DNA of 64,000 nt from Rhodobacteraceae bacterium HLUCCO18 (GTDB lineage: Bacteria; Pseudomonadota; Alphaproteobacteria; Rhodobacterales; Rhodobacteraceae): contig LJSY01000001.1 of NCBI GenBank assembly GCA_001314805.1, forward strand, positions 66,975-130,974, in the 5' to 3' direction. Positions 42,254 through 52,222 of this stretch are shown piece after piece. The position numbers and the translations under genes were made by a program. Under the pieces are notes generated by a model. It was not told the DNA's origin, made no database searches, and worked only from the letters and a program-made list of their open reading frames with translations. The first letter of the stretch is position 1; each line of letters begins with the position of its first letter.

Positions 42254-43629
42254 ATCGCGTCCCCCAGCTCTTTCAACACCTTGCGGTAGTCGGCCGCGAT
42301 GGCGTCACGCGCAATGTGCCGCCCGGCCCGGACAAGATGCCGGCCCGCCGACCAGACCTCGCGCACCATGCGATCGTCGCCCGCGAAGACGAACACGTCG
42401 AGGATCGTGTCGCCGGTTCGCCCCTCCAGATCGACATGCCCGCCGTCGAGCGCGAGAAGATCGGCCAGCTTTCCCACGCCGATCGCACCGGTCGGACGGC
42501 CCGCCGCGACCGCGCCGCCGATCGCCGCCGCCTCGAGGATCCGCCTGCCCGTCGACTGATCGGGGCTTGCCAGCGCGGCCCGGGACCGGTCGCGCAGGCG
42601 TTGCGAATACTCAAGGGTCCGAAGTTCCTCCGAAAGCGCGATCCGGATGTTGGAATCCGACCCGATCGCGATCCGCCCGCCGCTTTCGAACCACCGGACG
42701 CCATCGAAGATCCCGTCGCCAAGGCTCGATTCCGTGATCGGACAGAGACCGGCGACGGCGCCCGAACGGGCAAGACCCTCGGTTTCATGCGGCTCCATCT
42801 GGGTGCAGTGAATGAAGGTGAACCGGTCGTCGGGGTCGAGGCGGTCCAGAACCCACTCCACCGGACGGCGACCAAGCGCGGTGCGCACCTCCTCCACCTC
42901 GGCCGTCTGCTCGGCGAGATGCATGTGAACCGGCCCCTCGGGCGCAAGGGCGCGCAGCCCGGCGATGGCCTCCGGCGCTGCGGCGCGCAGGCTGTGAGGG
43001 GCGACACCGATGCGGGTATCGGACGGCAGGGGCTTCAGGACATCGGCCGAGGCGGCATGCAGCCGCGCGAACCGCTCGGGGTCATTGCCGAAACGGACCT
43101 GACCGGGCCCCAACGCGCGCCGGTCGCAGCCGCCGAACTGGTAGAGCACCGGAAGCAGCGTCAGGCCGATGCCGCTGCGCGCCGCCGCCGCCGCGATCCG
43201 CTCCGCCATCTCGGCGAGATTGGCATAGGGCGCACCGCCCGGCTGGTGATGCAGATAGTGGAACTCGACGCTGGTCGCATAGCCCGCCTCCAGCATCTCC
43301 ATCTGCACGAAGGCCGCGATGGCCTCGACATGGTCGGGGGTCAGGCGGTCGAGGAAGCGGTACATCAGCGCGCGCCATGTCCAGAAGCTGTCGCGCGGGT
43401 CGGGGCCGCGCCGTTCCGTCAGCCCCGCCATCGCCCGCTGAAAGGCATGGCTGTGCGCATTGACCGGGGCCGGAAGGAGGATGTCGACCACATGGTCCGC
43501 CGCTTGGTCCGCCGCCGCTGGCGCGCCCGGTTCGACCGCCGCGATCCGTCCACCCGCGCCGATCGTGACCAGAACATCCCGCGCCCAACCCGCATCGGTG
43601 AGGGCCTGCGCCGCCCAGAGTCTGGTCAT
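42250..43629 (-). CDS. hutF: formimidoylglutamate deiminase HutF
   Basis: About 459 residues, amidohydrolase converting N-formimino-L-glutamate to N-formyl-L-glutamate plus ammonia. Metal ligands in LLPAPVNAHSHAFQRAMAGL, HMHLAEQTAEVEEV and FIHCTQMEPHETEGLARSGA, with IAIGSDSNIRIALSEELRTL near the C terminus. The open frame reaches 43698, but GCGGAGACC before ATG 43629 sets the start. It defines the five-step hut route, which then needs an N-formylglutamate deformylase (HutG), absent here. Confidence 0.95.
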   Translation of the reverse strand: MTRLWAAQALTDAGWARDVLVTIGAGGRIAAVEPGAPAAADQAADHVVDILLPAPVNAHSHAFQRAMAGLTERRGPDPRDSFWTWRALMYRFLDRLTPDHVEAIAAFVQMEMLEAGYATSVEFHYLHHQPGGAPYANLAEMAERIAAAAARSGIGLTLLPVLYQFGGCDRRALGPGQVRFGNDPERFARLHAASADVLKPLPSDTRIGVAPHSLRAAAPEAIAGLRALAPEGPVHMHLAEQTAEVEEVRTALGRRPVEWVLDRLDPDDRFTFIHCTQMEPHETEGLARSGAVAGLCPITESSLGDGIFDGVRWFESGGRIAIGSDSNIRIALSEELRTLEYSQRLRDRSRAALASPDQSTGRRILEAAAIGGAVAAGRPTGAIGVGKLADLLALDGGHVDLEGRTGDTILDVFVFAGDDRMVREVWSAGRHLVRAGRHIARDAIAADYRKVLKELGDAI

Positions 43630-43653
43630 GACGGTCTCCGCTTGACGGAATAT

Positions 43654-43667
43654 TATGTGCAGACATA
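43654..43667. promoter_or_regulatory. candidate HutC operator
   Basis: TATGT-GCAG-ACATA is a perfect 5-bp inverted repeat with a 4-base spacer in an AT-rich patch between the divergent hutF and hutI genes. Known HutC sites are AT-rich palindromes with TGT/ACA half-sites, so the position and form fit. Binding is inferred. Confidence 0.6.
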
Positions 43668-43700
43668 TATAAATCCATATCGCCTGTGCCAAGGTCAATC

Positions 43701-44894
43701 ATGCTCCTCAGGAACGCGACACTCGCCGGAACGGACACGGATGGGCCCCATGGGCTGATCGAGCGCGGCGCGATCGCGATCGAGGGCGACAGGATCGCCT
43801 GGGCGGGTCCCGAGGCAGCGCTTCCGGCCCAACTCGCCCGCCGTGACACGATCGATCTCGAAGGACGGCTCGTCACCCCGGGGCTGGTGGATTGCCACAC
43901 CCATATCGTCCATGGCGGCAACCGCGCGCAGGAATTCGAGATGCGGCTCGAAGGCGCGTCCTACGAAGAGATCGCCCGCGCCGGGGGTGGCATCGTCTCG
44001 ACCGTCGCCGCCACCCGGGCAAGCACCGAGGACCAGTTGCTGGCGGACGCCCTGCCGCGCGTCGACGCGCTGATCGCCGAGGGGGTCACGACGCTCGAGG
44101 TGAAGTCGGGCTACGGGCTCGACCTCGAAACCGAACTCGCCATGCTGCGCGCGGCGCGACGGATCGCGGAGGTGCGGCCTGTGCGGTTGCGCACCAGTTT
44201 CCTCGGCGCCCATGCCGTTCCCGGCGACTACGCGGGGCGGCCCGACGCCTATATCGACCAGGTCTGCCTGCCCGCCCTGAACGCGGCGCATGACCAGGGA
44301 TTGGCCGACGCGGTGGACGGGTTCTGCGAGGGCATCGCCTTCGACACCGCACAGATCGCGCGGGTTTTCGAGCGTGCCCGCCACCTCGGCCTGCCGGTCA
44401 AGCTGCATGCCGAGCAGCTGTCCAATACCGGCGGCACGCGGCTGGCGGCGGATTTCGGCGCGCTATCCGTCGACCATCTGGAACATGCCACCGACGCCGA
44501 TGCCGCCGCGATGGCCGGCGCGGGCTGCGTGGCGGTGATCCTGCCGGGGGCGTTCTACACGTTGCGCGAAACCCGAAGCCCGCAGATCGCGGCCTTCCGC
44601 GCCCATGGCGTGCCGATGGCCGTGGCGACGGACTGCAATCCCGGCTCTTCGCCGCTGAGTTCGATCCTGCTGGCCATGAACATGGCCGCCACGCTGTTCC
44701 GCATGACCCCCGACGAGTGCCTCGCCGGGGTCACCCGCCACGCGGCGCGCGCGCTCGGGCTCGACGATGCAGGAGTGCTGCGCGCCGGCGCCCGCGCCGA
44801 TCTTGCGATCTGGAATGTCGACCACCCGGCGGAGCTTTCCTACCGGATCGGCTTCAACCCGCTGTGGAAGCGTATCTTCGGGGGCGCGCTGTGA
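43701..44894 (+). CDS. hutI: imidazolonepropionase HutI
   Basis: About 397 residues, amidohydrolase opening the imidazolone ring in histidine breakdown. [20 protein letters not shown] (metal HxH), [40 protein letters not shown] and [20 protein letters not shown] are typical. A GTG at 43686 is in frame, but AAGG lies six bases before ATG 43701, which I prefer. Its stop overlaps the hutH start (GTGA). Confidence 0.95.
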   Translation: MLLRNATLAGTDTDGPHGLIERGAIAIEGDRIAWAGPEAALPAQLARRDTIDLEGRLVTPGLVDCHTHIVHGGNRAQEFEMRLEGASYEEIARAGGGIVSTVAATRASTEDQLLADALPRVDALIAEGVTTLEVKSGYGLDLETELAMLRAARRIAEVRPVRLRTSFLGAHAVPGDYAGRPDAYIDQVCLPALNAAHDQGLADAVDGFCEGIAFDTAQIARVFERARHLGLPVKLHAEQLSNTGGTRLAADFGALSVDHLEHATDADAAAMAGAGCVAVILPGAFYTLRETRSPQIAAFRAHGVPMAVATDCNPGSSPLSSILLAMNMAATLFRMTPDECLAGVTRHAARALGLDDAGVLRAGARADLAIWNVDHPAELSYRIGFNPLWKRIFGGAL

Positions 44895-46432
44895 CCGTTC
44901 TTCTGACGCCCGGAGGCACGACCCTCGACACGCTGGAGACGCTGTGGCGCGAGGGCCAGGCCGCCGCGCTCGTGCCCGGGGCGCGCCCCGCGATCGACGC
45001 CGCGGCCGCGTTGGTGGCGCAGGCCGCCGCCGGGGACGTGGCCGTCTACGGGGTCAACACAGGCTTCGGCAAGCTGGCCTCGGTGCGGGTGCCGCCCGAG
45101 GATACCGCGCGGCTGCAAAGGAACCTCGTCCTGTCGCATTGCTGCGGCGTGGGCGACGCGCTCGACGACGCGACGACGCGGCTGATGATGATCCTCAAGC
45201 TTCTGTCGCTGGGCCGCGGCGCATCGGGTATCCGCTGGGAAACGGCGAAGCTGATCGAGGACTGCCTCGCGCGCAGGGTGACACCCGTCGTTCCCGTGCA
45301 GGGATCCGTCGGCGCCTCCGGCGATCTCGCGCCGCTGGCGCATATGGCGGCCACCCTGATCGGCGAGGGCGAGGCCGGTTTCGAGGGTGTCCGGCTTCCC
45401 GCGCGGGTCGCGCTGGAGCGGGCGGGGCTTGCCCCCGTCATCCTCGGACCGAAGGAAGGGCTGGGGCTCATCAACGGCACGCAGTTCTCGACCGCCTGCG
45501 CGCTTGCGGGATATTTCGACGCCATGCGCAACATCGAGGCCGCCGTGGCCGCATCCTGCCTTTCCACGGACGCGATCATGGGCTCGACGGCGCCGCTGGA
45601 ACCGGCCCTGCACGCGCTTCGCGGCCATGCCGGGCAGATCGACGTGGCCCGCGCCATGCGCGCCGTGATGGACGGCTCCGAGATCCGCGAAAGCCATCGC
45701 GACGGCGATGCCCGCGTGCAGGATCCCTATTGCATCCGTTGCCAGCCGCAGGTCACGGGCGCGGCGCTGGACCTTCTGCGCTTCGCCGGTCGCACGCTGG
45801 AGATCGAGGCGAATGCCGTGTCGGACAACCCGCTCGTCCTTGTCGAGGAGGGCAAGATCGTCTCGGGCGGGAATTTCCACGCCGAGCCCGTCGCCTTCGC
45901 CGCCGACCAGATCGCGCTCGCCATCGCCGAGGTGGGCGCCATCGCGCAACGCCGCGTGGCCCTGATGGTCGACCCGACGCTCAGCTTCGACCTGCCGCCG
46001 TTCCTGACGCCGAACCCCGGTCTGAACTCCGGCCTGATGATCGCCGAGGTCACGACGGCCGCGCTGATGAGCGAGAACAAGCACCTCGCCAATCCCTGCT
46101 CGACGGATTCGACACCGACCTCCGCCAACCAGGAGGACCACGTCTCGATGGCCGCCCATGGCGCGCGGCGGCTGAAGCGGATGAACGAGAACCTCGCCGT
46201 CATCCTCGGGGTGGAGCTTCTGTGCGCCGCGCAAGGCGTTGAGTTTCGCGCGCCCCTGACCACGAGCCCCCGTCTGCAGCGCCTGCTGGCGACCCTCCGC
46301 GCGGCCGTGCGACCTCTTGGCGAAGACCGCTACATGGCCGACGACCTGGCGCGCGCGTCTGGCCTTGTCCGGGATGGGCTGGTATCGGCGACCTGCGGGA
46401 TCCGCGACCTGCTGCGGGAGCCCCAGGCGTGA
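44891..46432 (+). CDS. hutH: histidine ammonia-lyase HutH
   Basis: About 513 residues, first enzyme of histidine degradation, giving urocanate. The MIO cofactor forms from Ala-Ser-Gly in [53 protein letters not shown] and [20 protein letters not shown] are also diagnostic. GTG at 44891 overlaps the hutI stop by four bases; no better start exists. Confidence 0.96.
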   Translation: MTVLLTPGGTTLDTLETLWREGQAAALVPGARPAIDAAAALVAQAAAGDVAVYGVNTGFGKLASVRVPPEDTARLQRNLVLSHCCGVGDALDDATTRLMMILKLLSLGRGASGIRWETAKLIEDCLARRVTPVVPVQGSVGASGDLAPLAHMAATLIGEGEAGFEGVRLPARVALERAGLAPVILGPKEGLGLINGTQFSTACALAGYFDAMRNIEAAVAASCLSTDAIMGSTAPLEPALHALRGHAGQIDVARAMRAVMDGSEIRESHRDGDARVQDPYCIRCQPQVTGAALDLLRFAGRTLEIEANAVSDNPLVLVEEGKIVSGGNFHAEPVAFAADQIALAIAEVGAIAQRRVALMVDPTLSFDLPPFLTPNPGLNSGLMIAEVTTAALMSENKHLANPCSTDSTPTSANQEDHVSMAAHGARRLKRMNENLAVILGVELLCAAQGVEFRAPLTTSPRLQRLLATLRAAVRPLGEDRYMADDLARASGLVRDGLVSATCGIRDLLREPQA

Positions 46433-46532
46433 GGCCGGTGGCGATCCTCCGCGACGCCGGGACGCTCCGTCCGCAACTGCGGGCCTTTCCCGAGACGCTT
46501 CGGGCCATCGCTTTTTCACGTCGAGGCACATC

Positions 46533-48218
46533 ATGACCGATCCGCGCCACAACCTTCGCGACATCTATCCGCCCACCGGGACCGAGATCAGCGCCAGGAG
46601 CTGGCTGACCGAAGCCGCGATGCGGATGCTGATGAACAACCTGCACCCGGACGTGGCCGAGAATCCGCACGAGCTGGTCGTTTATGGCGGCATCGGGCGC
46701 GCGGCGCGGACATGGGAGGATTTCGACCGCATCGTCGCGGCGCTCAAGGATCTCGAGGCGGACGAGACGCTGGTCGTGCAGTCGGGCAAGCCCGTCGCCA
46801 TCGTGCGCACCCATCCCGATGCGCCCCGCGTGTTGATCGCGAATTCCAACCTCGTGCCGCACTGGGCGACATGGGCGCATTTCAACGAGCTCGATCGCAA
46901 GGGTCTGATGATGTACGGCCAGATGACGGCCGGGTCGTGGATCTACATCGGCACGCAGGGCATCGTGCAGGGCACCTACGAGACCTTTGCCGAAGCCGGG
47001 CGGCAGCATTACGGCGGCGACCTGACGGGGCGCTGGATCCTGACCGGCGGGCTTGGCGGCATGGGGGGCGCGCAGCCGCTGGCGGCGGTGATGGCGGGGG
47101 CCTGCTGTCTCGCGGTGGAATGCGACGAGACGCGGATCGATTTCCGCCTGCGCACCCGCTATGTCGATGAAAAGGCACGGACCCTCGACGAGGCGCTGGC
47201 GATGATCGACCGCTGGACCAGCGCGGGCGAGGCCAGGTCCGTCGGGCTGGTGGGCAATGCGGCCGAGGTCTTTCCCGAGCTTGTCCGGCGCATGAAGGCG
47301 GGCGGGCCGCGCCCCGATATCGTGACCGACCAGACCTCGGCCCACGATCCGCTGCATGGCTACCTGCCCATCGGCTGGAGCGTCGCGGACTGGCGCGCGA
47401 AACAGGAAAGCGACCCCGCCGCCGTCGAGGTCGCCGCGCGCGCGTCGATGAAGACCCATGTCGCGGCGATGGTGGAGTTCTGGAACGCCGGCGTGCCGAC
47501 GCTCGATTACGGCAACAACATCCGGCAGGTCGCGAAGGACGAGGGACTTGAGACCGCCTTCGCCTTTCCGGGCTTCGTGCCGGCCTATATCCGCCCGCTT
47601 TTCTGCAAGGGGATCGGACCCTTCCGCTGGTGCGCGCTCTCGGGCGACCCGGAGGACATCTACAGGACCGACGCCGCGATGAAGCGGCTTTTCCCCGAGA
47701 ACGCCCACCTGCACCGCTGGCTCGACATGGCGCGCGAGCGGATCGCGTTCCAGGGCCTGCCCGCGCGCATCTGCTGGATCGGCCTGGGAGACCGCCACCG
47801 GGCGGGCCTGATGTTCAACGAGATGGTGGCGCGCGGAGAGTTGACGGCACCCGTCGTGATCGGCCGCGACCACCTCGACAGCGGCTCGGTGGCGAGCCCG
47901 AACCGCGAGACCGAGGCGATGAAGGACGGCTCGGACGCGGTGTCCGACTGGCCGCTCCTGAATGCTCTCGTCAACACCGCGAGCGGCGCGACCTGGGTGT
48001 CGCTCCACCACGGTGGCGGGGTCGGCATGGGCTTCAGCCAGCACGCGGGCGTCGTCATCGTCGCCGATGGCACGCCGGAGGCCGCCAGACGGCTGGAGAG
48101 GGTGCTGTGGAACGATCCAGCCTCCGGCGTCTGGCGCCATGCCGACGCGGGCTATGAAGACGCCATCTCCTGCGCCCGTGAAAACGGTCTGCGCCTTCCC
48201 GGCATTCTCGGGAACTGA
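46533..48218 (+). CDS. hutU: urocanate hydratase HutU
   Basis: About 561 residues, NAD-dependent, converting urocanate to imidazolonepropionate. [20 protein letters not shown] (NAD site), [35 protein letters not shown] with the catalytic Cys region, and [20 protein letters not shown] near the end. GAGG lies before ATG 46533. A 100-bp gap separates it from hutH, where other genomes sometimes carry hutG; nothing coding is seen in it. Confidence 0.96.
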   Translation: MTDPRHNLRDIYPPTGTEISARSWLTEAAMRMLMNNLHPDVAENPHELVVYGGIGRAARTWEDFDRIVAALKDLEADETLVVQSGKPVAIVRTHPDAPRVLIANSNLVPHWATWAHFNELDRKGLMMYGQMTAGSWIYIGTQGIVQGTYETFAEAGRQHYGGDLTGRWILTGGLGGMGGAQPLAAVMAGACCLAVECDETRIDFRLRTRYVDEKARTLDEALAMIDRWTSAGEARSVGLVGNAAEVFPELVRRMKAGGPRPDIVTDQTSAHDPLHGYLPIGWSVADWRAKQESDPAAVEVAARASMKTHVAAMVEFWNAGVPTLDYGNNIRQVAKDEGLETAFAFPGFVPAYIRPLFCKGIGPFRWCALSGDPEDIYRTDAAMKRLFPENAHLHRWLDMARERIAFQGLPARICWIGLGDRHRAGLMFNEMVARGELTAPVVIGRDHLDSGSVASPNRETEAMKDGSDAVSDWPLLNALVNTASGATWVSLHHGGGVGMGFSQHAGVVIVADGTPEAARRLERVLWNDPASGVWRHADAGYEDAISCARENGLRLPGILGN

Positions 48219-48258
48219 GAGCGCGCGGATCGGCGTGGCGGTCCTTGCGGGGCATCCG

Positions 48259-48278
48259 CGGCAATGCGTCGATTGCCG
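48259..48278. terminator. weak hairpin between convergent hutU and IclR genes
   Basis: CGGCAAT and ATTGCCG form a 7-bp perfect stem with a six-base loop in the 82-bp convergent gap. No T run on either strand. A bidirectional terminator is plausible by position only. Confidence 0.35.
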
Positions 48279-48300
48279 ATGTCCTACAGGTGATCCGCCG

Positions 48301-49047
48301 CTAGGGCGCAGGCGCGTTCCAGCCCATCGCGCGGCTGATCGCATAGGCGGTCTTCAGGACCTCACGCTCCACCGAGGCGGGCACGGTGTCGGTCTGTTTC
48401 GTGGCGCTGATCGCCGCGACGACTTCGCCGGACATGTCGTGGATCGGGGCGGCGACACTGCACAGCCCGGTCTCGAAGCTGCCGTTATGGATGACCGAGG
48501 GGCTTGCGCTGTCTTTCCGCCAGGCGGCGAGCGCCTTCTCGGTGGCGGCTTTCGGCTGACCTTCCAGCAAGCGACGGATCTGCGGCTCGGTCTTCCGGCT
48601 CAGCAGCACCCGCCCCATGGCGGTCATCGTCGCCGGAAGGCGGCTGCCGACATGGACCAGCGACGACAGACCGTCGGAGGCCGGCAGCCGGATCAGGTAG
48701 AGGATATGCCGCCCGTCCAGCACGCCGAGATGACCGGACCAGTCCTGCGCGTCGCGCAGCGCCTCGAGCGGCTTCTGCGCCACTTCCAGCAACTCCCGGC
48801 TGGCGAGGTATCCATAGCTGACCCGCAGGACCGCCGGACCGAGGCGGAAATGGTTGCCGTCCCGGACCGGCAGCAGGAAACCCTCCTGCACCAGCGTGTG
48901 AACGGTGCGGAACACAGCCGAACGCGTGATGCCGAGCGTCTGCGCCAGTTGCGCCATCGTCTGCTCCGGGCGCTGCGGCGTGAAGGTCTGCAACAAGGTC
49001 AGCCCGCGCACGAGGCCGGGAACGGAATAGGGATCCTTGTCGCTCAT
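48301..49047 (-). CDS. IclR-family regulator, divergent from the cupin operon
   Basis: About 248 residues. N-terminal winged helix (VPGLVRGLTLLQTFTPQRPE, LAQTLGITRSAVFRTVHTLV) and C-terminal effector domain (LGVLDGRHILYLIRLPASDG, SRLPATMTAMGRVLLS, GLCSVAAPIHDMSGEVVAAI). It probably governs the diverging cupin-HTH-Rieske operon, 96 bp away, in response to an aromatic or related acid. GGAGGGG before ATG 49047 sets the start. A loose CGTTT-N8-AAACG repeat at 49061-49078 may be its site. Confidence 0.9.
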   Translation of the reverse strand: MSDKDPYSVPGLVRGLTLLQTFTPQRPEQTMAQLAQTLGITRSAVFRTVHTLVQEGFLLPVRDGNHFRLGPAVLRVSYGYLASRELLEVAQKPLEALRDAQDWSGHLGVLDGRHILYLIRLPASDGLSSLVHVGSRLPATMTAMGRVLLSRKTEPQIRRLLEGQPKAATEKALAAWRKDSASPSVIHNGSFETGLCSVAAPIHDMSGEVVAAISATKQTDTVPASVEREVLKTAYAISRAMGWNAPAP

Positions 49048-49060
49048 CACCCCTCCAGGG

Positions 49061-49078
49061 CGTTTCATGGGTAAAACG
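49061..49078. promoter_or_regulatory. loose inverted repeat, possible IclR site
   Basis: CGTTT and AAACG flank eight bases, just upstream of the IclR ATG in the divergent gap to the cupin operon. Only five paired bases, so chance occurrence is possible. It differs in sequence from the TTGAAC repeat next to the second IclR gene. Confidence 0.3.
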
Positions 49079-49143
49079 CGCGCTTCCCAACGAAACCCCC
49101 GGCCTTAGTGTCGGGTCAAGCAATTTCATACGGGAGACACGCC

Positions 49144-50100
49144 ATGAACATCGCCGCGAACCCTCAGGCCAGCCTTGCGGACCGCATGAAAGCCCATACC
49201 GGGCGCTTCGTCGACAAGACCTTCGACTGGAACGCCTTCCCGTCCAACGCCGGCTTCGACGACCTGGCGCGCGCGCAGATGCGCTATATCGGCGCCGGTG
49301 GCTCCCCCAAGGTGGGCGACCCCACGACGCTCAAGGCGGACAACTTCACGCTCAGCCTGATCTACAAGGAACCCGGCCGCTACGCCGCGTGCCACAGCCA
49401 CGAGATCGAGGAAAGCTTCCTCATCCTGTCGGGGGCGCTGGTCGTCGGCTGGGAAAAGCACGGCGAGGTCGTCGAGGTCAATCTCGGCCCCAGGGACATG
49501 ATCCTGAACGCGCGCGAGATCGGCCACGGTTTCCGCGTCGACGGGGTCGAGCCGGTGATCATGTCGATCTCGGTCGACGTGGGCAAGCCGCTGCCGCCGG
49601 TCTATCACTATCACCCCAAGGAGCATCCGGCGGAGCTGGCGCGCACCTTCGGCGCCGAGCCGGGCAAGACCATGCCCTTCGATCGCAACGGCACCCACGA
49701 GATCCAGAAGCTGATGGCCGACTACGTGGTGCGCTACACCGAACTGCCGACGATCTGGGAAGACGCGGGCTTCACGCGGAAGGTCTACGTGGGCGATGCG
49801 CCGGGCGCGGTGAAGCATGACAGCACGCGCAAGGAGATGTGGGGCCTGCCCATGGGGGCGAAACTGGCGCCCTTCACCCGCACGGTCGAGGATGCGTATC
49901 TCTGCGTGGAGGGCAGCGTCGAGGTCGTCTGGGTCGGCGAGGACGGCGAGGAAACCAGCGTCGAGCTTGGCCCCCGCGACCTGGTCAAGACGCCCGCGGG
50001 ACAGTCCCACTACCTGCGCAACCCCGGCGTCGGGCCGGCGACGGTCTGGACCGTGATCGGCACCTCGGGCGATGATGGCGCCGTCTACAGGAAGGGCTGA
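49144..50100 (+). CDS. bicupin protein, gentisate-dioxygenase-like
   Basis: About 318 residues with two cupin halves. The first has a metal-type motif CHSHEIEESFLILSGALVVG (His, His, Glu) and PRDMILNAREIGHGFRVDG. The second (about 225-310) keeps the fold (VEDAYLCVEGSVEVVWVGED, LGPRDLVKTPAGQSHYLRNP) but lacks the first two His, as in ring-cleaving gentisate-type bicupins where one half is active. Ring cleavage of a hydroxylated aromatic acid is plausible, not shown. CGGGAGA precedes ATG. First gene of a five-gene operon. Confidence 0.8.
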   Translation: MNIAANPQASLADRMKAHTGRFVDKTFDWNAFPSNAGFDDLARAQMRYIGAGGSPKVGDPTTLKADNFTLSLIYKEPGRYAACHSHEIEESFLILSGALVVGWEKHGEVVEVNLGPRDMILNAREIGHGFRVDGVEPVIMSISVDVGKPLPPVYHYHPKEHPAELARTFGAEPGKTMPFDRNGTHEIQKLMADYVVRYTELPTIWEDAGFTRKVYVGDAPGAVKHDSTRKEMWGLPMGAKLAPFTRTVEDAYLCVEGSVEVVWVGEDGEETSVELGPRDLVKTPAGQSHYLRNPGVGPATVWTVIGTSGDDGAVYRKG

Positions 50101-50105
50101 GCGCG

Positions 50106-50432
50106 ATGAGCAATGCCGGCACTCCCGGACGCCCCGACGCGTTCAAAGAAATGATGGCCGCCGCACGCGCCGCGGGCCGGCCGGAACTGGCCCATCAGGG
50201 CCGGGGCCGGCCCCTCAGCGCCGCGGAGGATGACTTCGCCGGGGCGCTCATGGCACTCTATGGCGAAGGGATCGCCGATCCGGCGGACCTTGCCGACGCC
50301 CTTGCCGCCCGCGGCGTCATCCGACCGTCCAGTGGCAGGCCCGACTGGACGGCCGAGACGCTGGCGGCCGAGTTGCAGGCGATCAACGCGGATCTGGACG
50401 CGGCATATCTCGAAAACGGCTTCGGAGCCTGA
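50106..50432 (+). CDS. small protein with recombinase-like helix-turn-helix
   Basis: 108 residues: GRPDAFKEMMAAARAAGRPE, a basic RGRPLS linker, then helices GALMALYGEGIADPADLADA and LAARGVIRPSSGRPDWTAET, whose pattern resembles the end HTH of serine recombinases and resolvases (ALAARGVRTPSGR-like). No catalytic domain. It starts 5 bp after the cupin gene and ends 12 bp before the Rieske gene, so it is a constant-looking operon member rather than a mobile-element remnant. Role unknown; local regulator or small oxygenase partner are both possible. Confidence 0.7.
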   Translation: MSNAGTPGRPDAFKEMMAAARAAGRPELAHQGRGRPLSAAEDDFAGALMALYGEGIADPADLADALAARGVIRPSSGRPDWTAETLAAELQAINADLDAAYLENGFGA

Positions 50433-50444
50433 GGGGAGGACACG

Positions 50445-51497
50445 ATGGCAGTATCGGCAGAGATGAGGGCCCGGATCGAGGCCCGCGTGAACGAAGGCGT
50501 CCGCGATCAATGGTATCCGGTCGCCAAATCGGTGGAGATCCGGGGCGACCGGCCCTTCGGCGCCGTGGCGCTGGGGCAGAAGCTGGTGATGTGGCGCCGC
50601 TCGGACGAGACGGTGCAGTGCATCGAGGATTTCTGCCCGCATCGCGGCGCGCCGCTGAGTTACGGCGAGATCCACGGCGAGAACATCGGCTGCCGCTATC
50701 ACGGCGTCGTGGTCGATGGCACAGGCACCGTGCAGCAGGTTCCCGCCATGCCCGATTGCCCGATGGAGGGGCGCAAGGCGCTGCGCTCCTACCACGTGGC
50801 CGAACACAGCGACGCGGTCTTCGTCTTCATGTCCTCCGACGAGGCGACGGTGCCCCCGCCCCTGCCGCTTTCGCCCGAACTGACCGATCCGGACTGGGCC
50901 GGCTTCCTGTGCACCGCCGTCTGGGATGTGAACTATCGCTACGCGCTCGACAACCTCGCGGACCCGATGCATGGCTGCTACCTGCACGCGGAGAGCTTCA
51001 CGCTGGCCTTCGGCTCCAAGCAGGACCTGCTGGAGCTGGAAAACCGCGAGAGCGGCTTTCGCGTGGCGCGCGTGGGCCAGACCGGCGAGAATTTCGACTG
51101 GGTCGAATTCGAGACGCCCGAAGGCGGCATGTATTGCCACCTCGACATCCCCTATCCGGCCTCGGCCGGGCCCGGCGGCAACATGCGGATCGTGGGCTAC
51201 GTCCTGCCCATGGGTCCGCAACGCTGCAAGGTGTTCTTCTGGCGGATGCGCAAGGTGCAGGGCTTCGAGCGCGACAGCTGGCGCTTCCTGTTCCGCGCGC
51301 GGCTGGAGGAACAGCACTGGAACGTGCTGGAGCAGGACCGCGTGATGCTCGAGGGGATGCCCGACGACGCGCGGCGGCGCGAGATGCTCTATCAGCACGA
51401 TATCGGCCTTGCGCATCTGCGGCGGGCGCTCAACCGTCTGGCGCGCGCGCAGATCGAGGCCGAGGACGCGGCGGCCGACGGCGTCGCCGCGCAATGA
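50445..51497 (+). CDS. Rieske 2Fe-2S ring-hydroxylating oxygenase, alpha subunit type
   Basis: 350 residues. N-terminal Rieske site CPHRGAPLSYG and CRYHG (residues about 65-87), then a catalytic domain with mononuclear iron motif DNLADPMHGCYLH (N-x2-D-x2-H-x4-H). The layout resembles vanillate O-demethylase and related phthalate-family oxygenases that act without a beta subunit. No ferredoxin or reductase gene accompanies it. It hydroxylates or demethylates an aromatic compound; substrate unknown. GAGGGGAGG precedes ATG. It overlaps the next SDR gene by ATGA. Confidence 0.9.
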   Translation: MAVSAEMRARIEARVNEGVRDQWYPVAKSVEIRGDRPFGAVALGQKLVMWRRSDETVQCIEDFCPHRGAPLSYGEIHGENIGCRYHGVVVDGTGTVQQVPAMPDCPMEGRKALRSYHVAEHSDAVFVFMSSDEATVPPPLPLSPELTDPDWAGFLCTAVWDVNYRYALDNLADPMHGCYLHAESFTLAFGSKQDLLELENRESGFRVARVGQTGENFDWVEFETPEGGMYCHLDIPYPASAGPGGNMRIVGYVLPMGPQRCKVFFWRMRKVQGFERDSWRFLFRARLEEQHWNVLEQDRVMLEGMPDDARRREMLYQHDIGLAHLRRALNRLARAQIEAEDAAADGVAAQ

Positions 51498-52222
51498 ACC
51501 TGAAGGGACGGCACATTCTCGTGTCCGGTGCGGCGCGCGGTCTGGGCGCAGTGATCGCCCGCCATCTCGCGGAGGCCGGCGCACGGCTGACCCTGACCGA
51601 TATCCTCGAGGAGGAGGGGCGCGCAGTGGCGGCCGAGCTTTCGGCCGATTTCCACCCTGTCGACCTGCGCGATCCGGCCAGCGTCGCGGCACTGGGCACG
51701 CAGCTTGACGGACCGTTGCACGGGCTGGTCAACAACGGGGCGATCGCCACCGGCATCGGCGGCATCGGGTTCGAGGATGTCGATATCGACACCTGGGACC
51801 GGGTGATGGAGGTCAACGTGCGCGGCACCTGGCTGATGACGCGGGCCGCTTCCCCTGCCCTGCGCGCCTCCGGCTCGGGGCGGATCGTCAACGTGGCCTC
51901 CGACACCGCGCTCTGGGGCGCGCCCAACCTGATGAGCTACGTGGCCTCCAAGGGCGCGGTGATCGCGATGACGCGGTCGCTGGCGCGGGAACTCGGCCCC
52001 GACGGGATCGGCGTGACGGCCATCGCACCGGGCATCCTGACCACCGAAAGCACCGAATACGTGCCACAGGCGCGCCATGACCAGTACGGGCAGGGCCGCG
52101 CGGTGCCCGGGGCGCAACCGCCCGAGGACGTCGCCGGAACCGTGGCCTTCCTGCTAAGCGAGGCGGCCCTGACGCTGACCGGGCAGGTTCTGCCGGTCAA
52201 CCGGGGCTTCGTGTTCACATGA
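51494..52222 (+). CDS. short-chain dehydrogenase/reductase
   Basis: About 242 residues, classical SDR: SGAARGLGAVIARHLAEAGA, NNGAIATGIG, catalytic Ser in VNVASDTALWGAPN, YVASK and PGILTTEST. Could be a dihydrodiol or hydroxyacid dehydrogenase acting on the Rieske product; the pairing suggests this, while the family alone does not. ATG overlaps the Rieske stop and its own stop overlaps the next ATG, so translation is tightly coupled. Confidence 0.88.
   Translation: MNLKGRHILVSGAARGLGAVIARHLAEAGARLTLTDILEEEGRAVAAELSADFHPVDLRDPASVAALGTQLDGPLHGLVNNGAIATGIGGIGFEDVDIDTWDRVMEVNVRGTWLMTRAASPALRASGSGRIVNVASDTALWGAPNLMSYVASKGAVIAMTRSLARELGPDGIGVTAIAPGILTTESTEYVPQARHDQYGQGRAVPGAQPPEDVAGTVAFLLSEAALTLTGQVLPVNRGFVFT

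Noticed and set aside
46433-46532. Decayed hutG between hutH and hutU
   Set aside because: Only 100 bp, no trace of a hutG frame on either strand.
44840-46564. 574-codon minus-strand open frame
   Set aside because: Opposite hutI and hutH, which have full active-site motifs.
50106-50432. HTH protein as a remnant of a recombinase or mobile element
   Set aside because: Intact frame, tight operon spacing and no repeats, transposase or integrase signs nearby.
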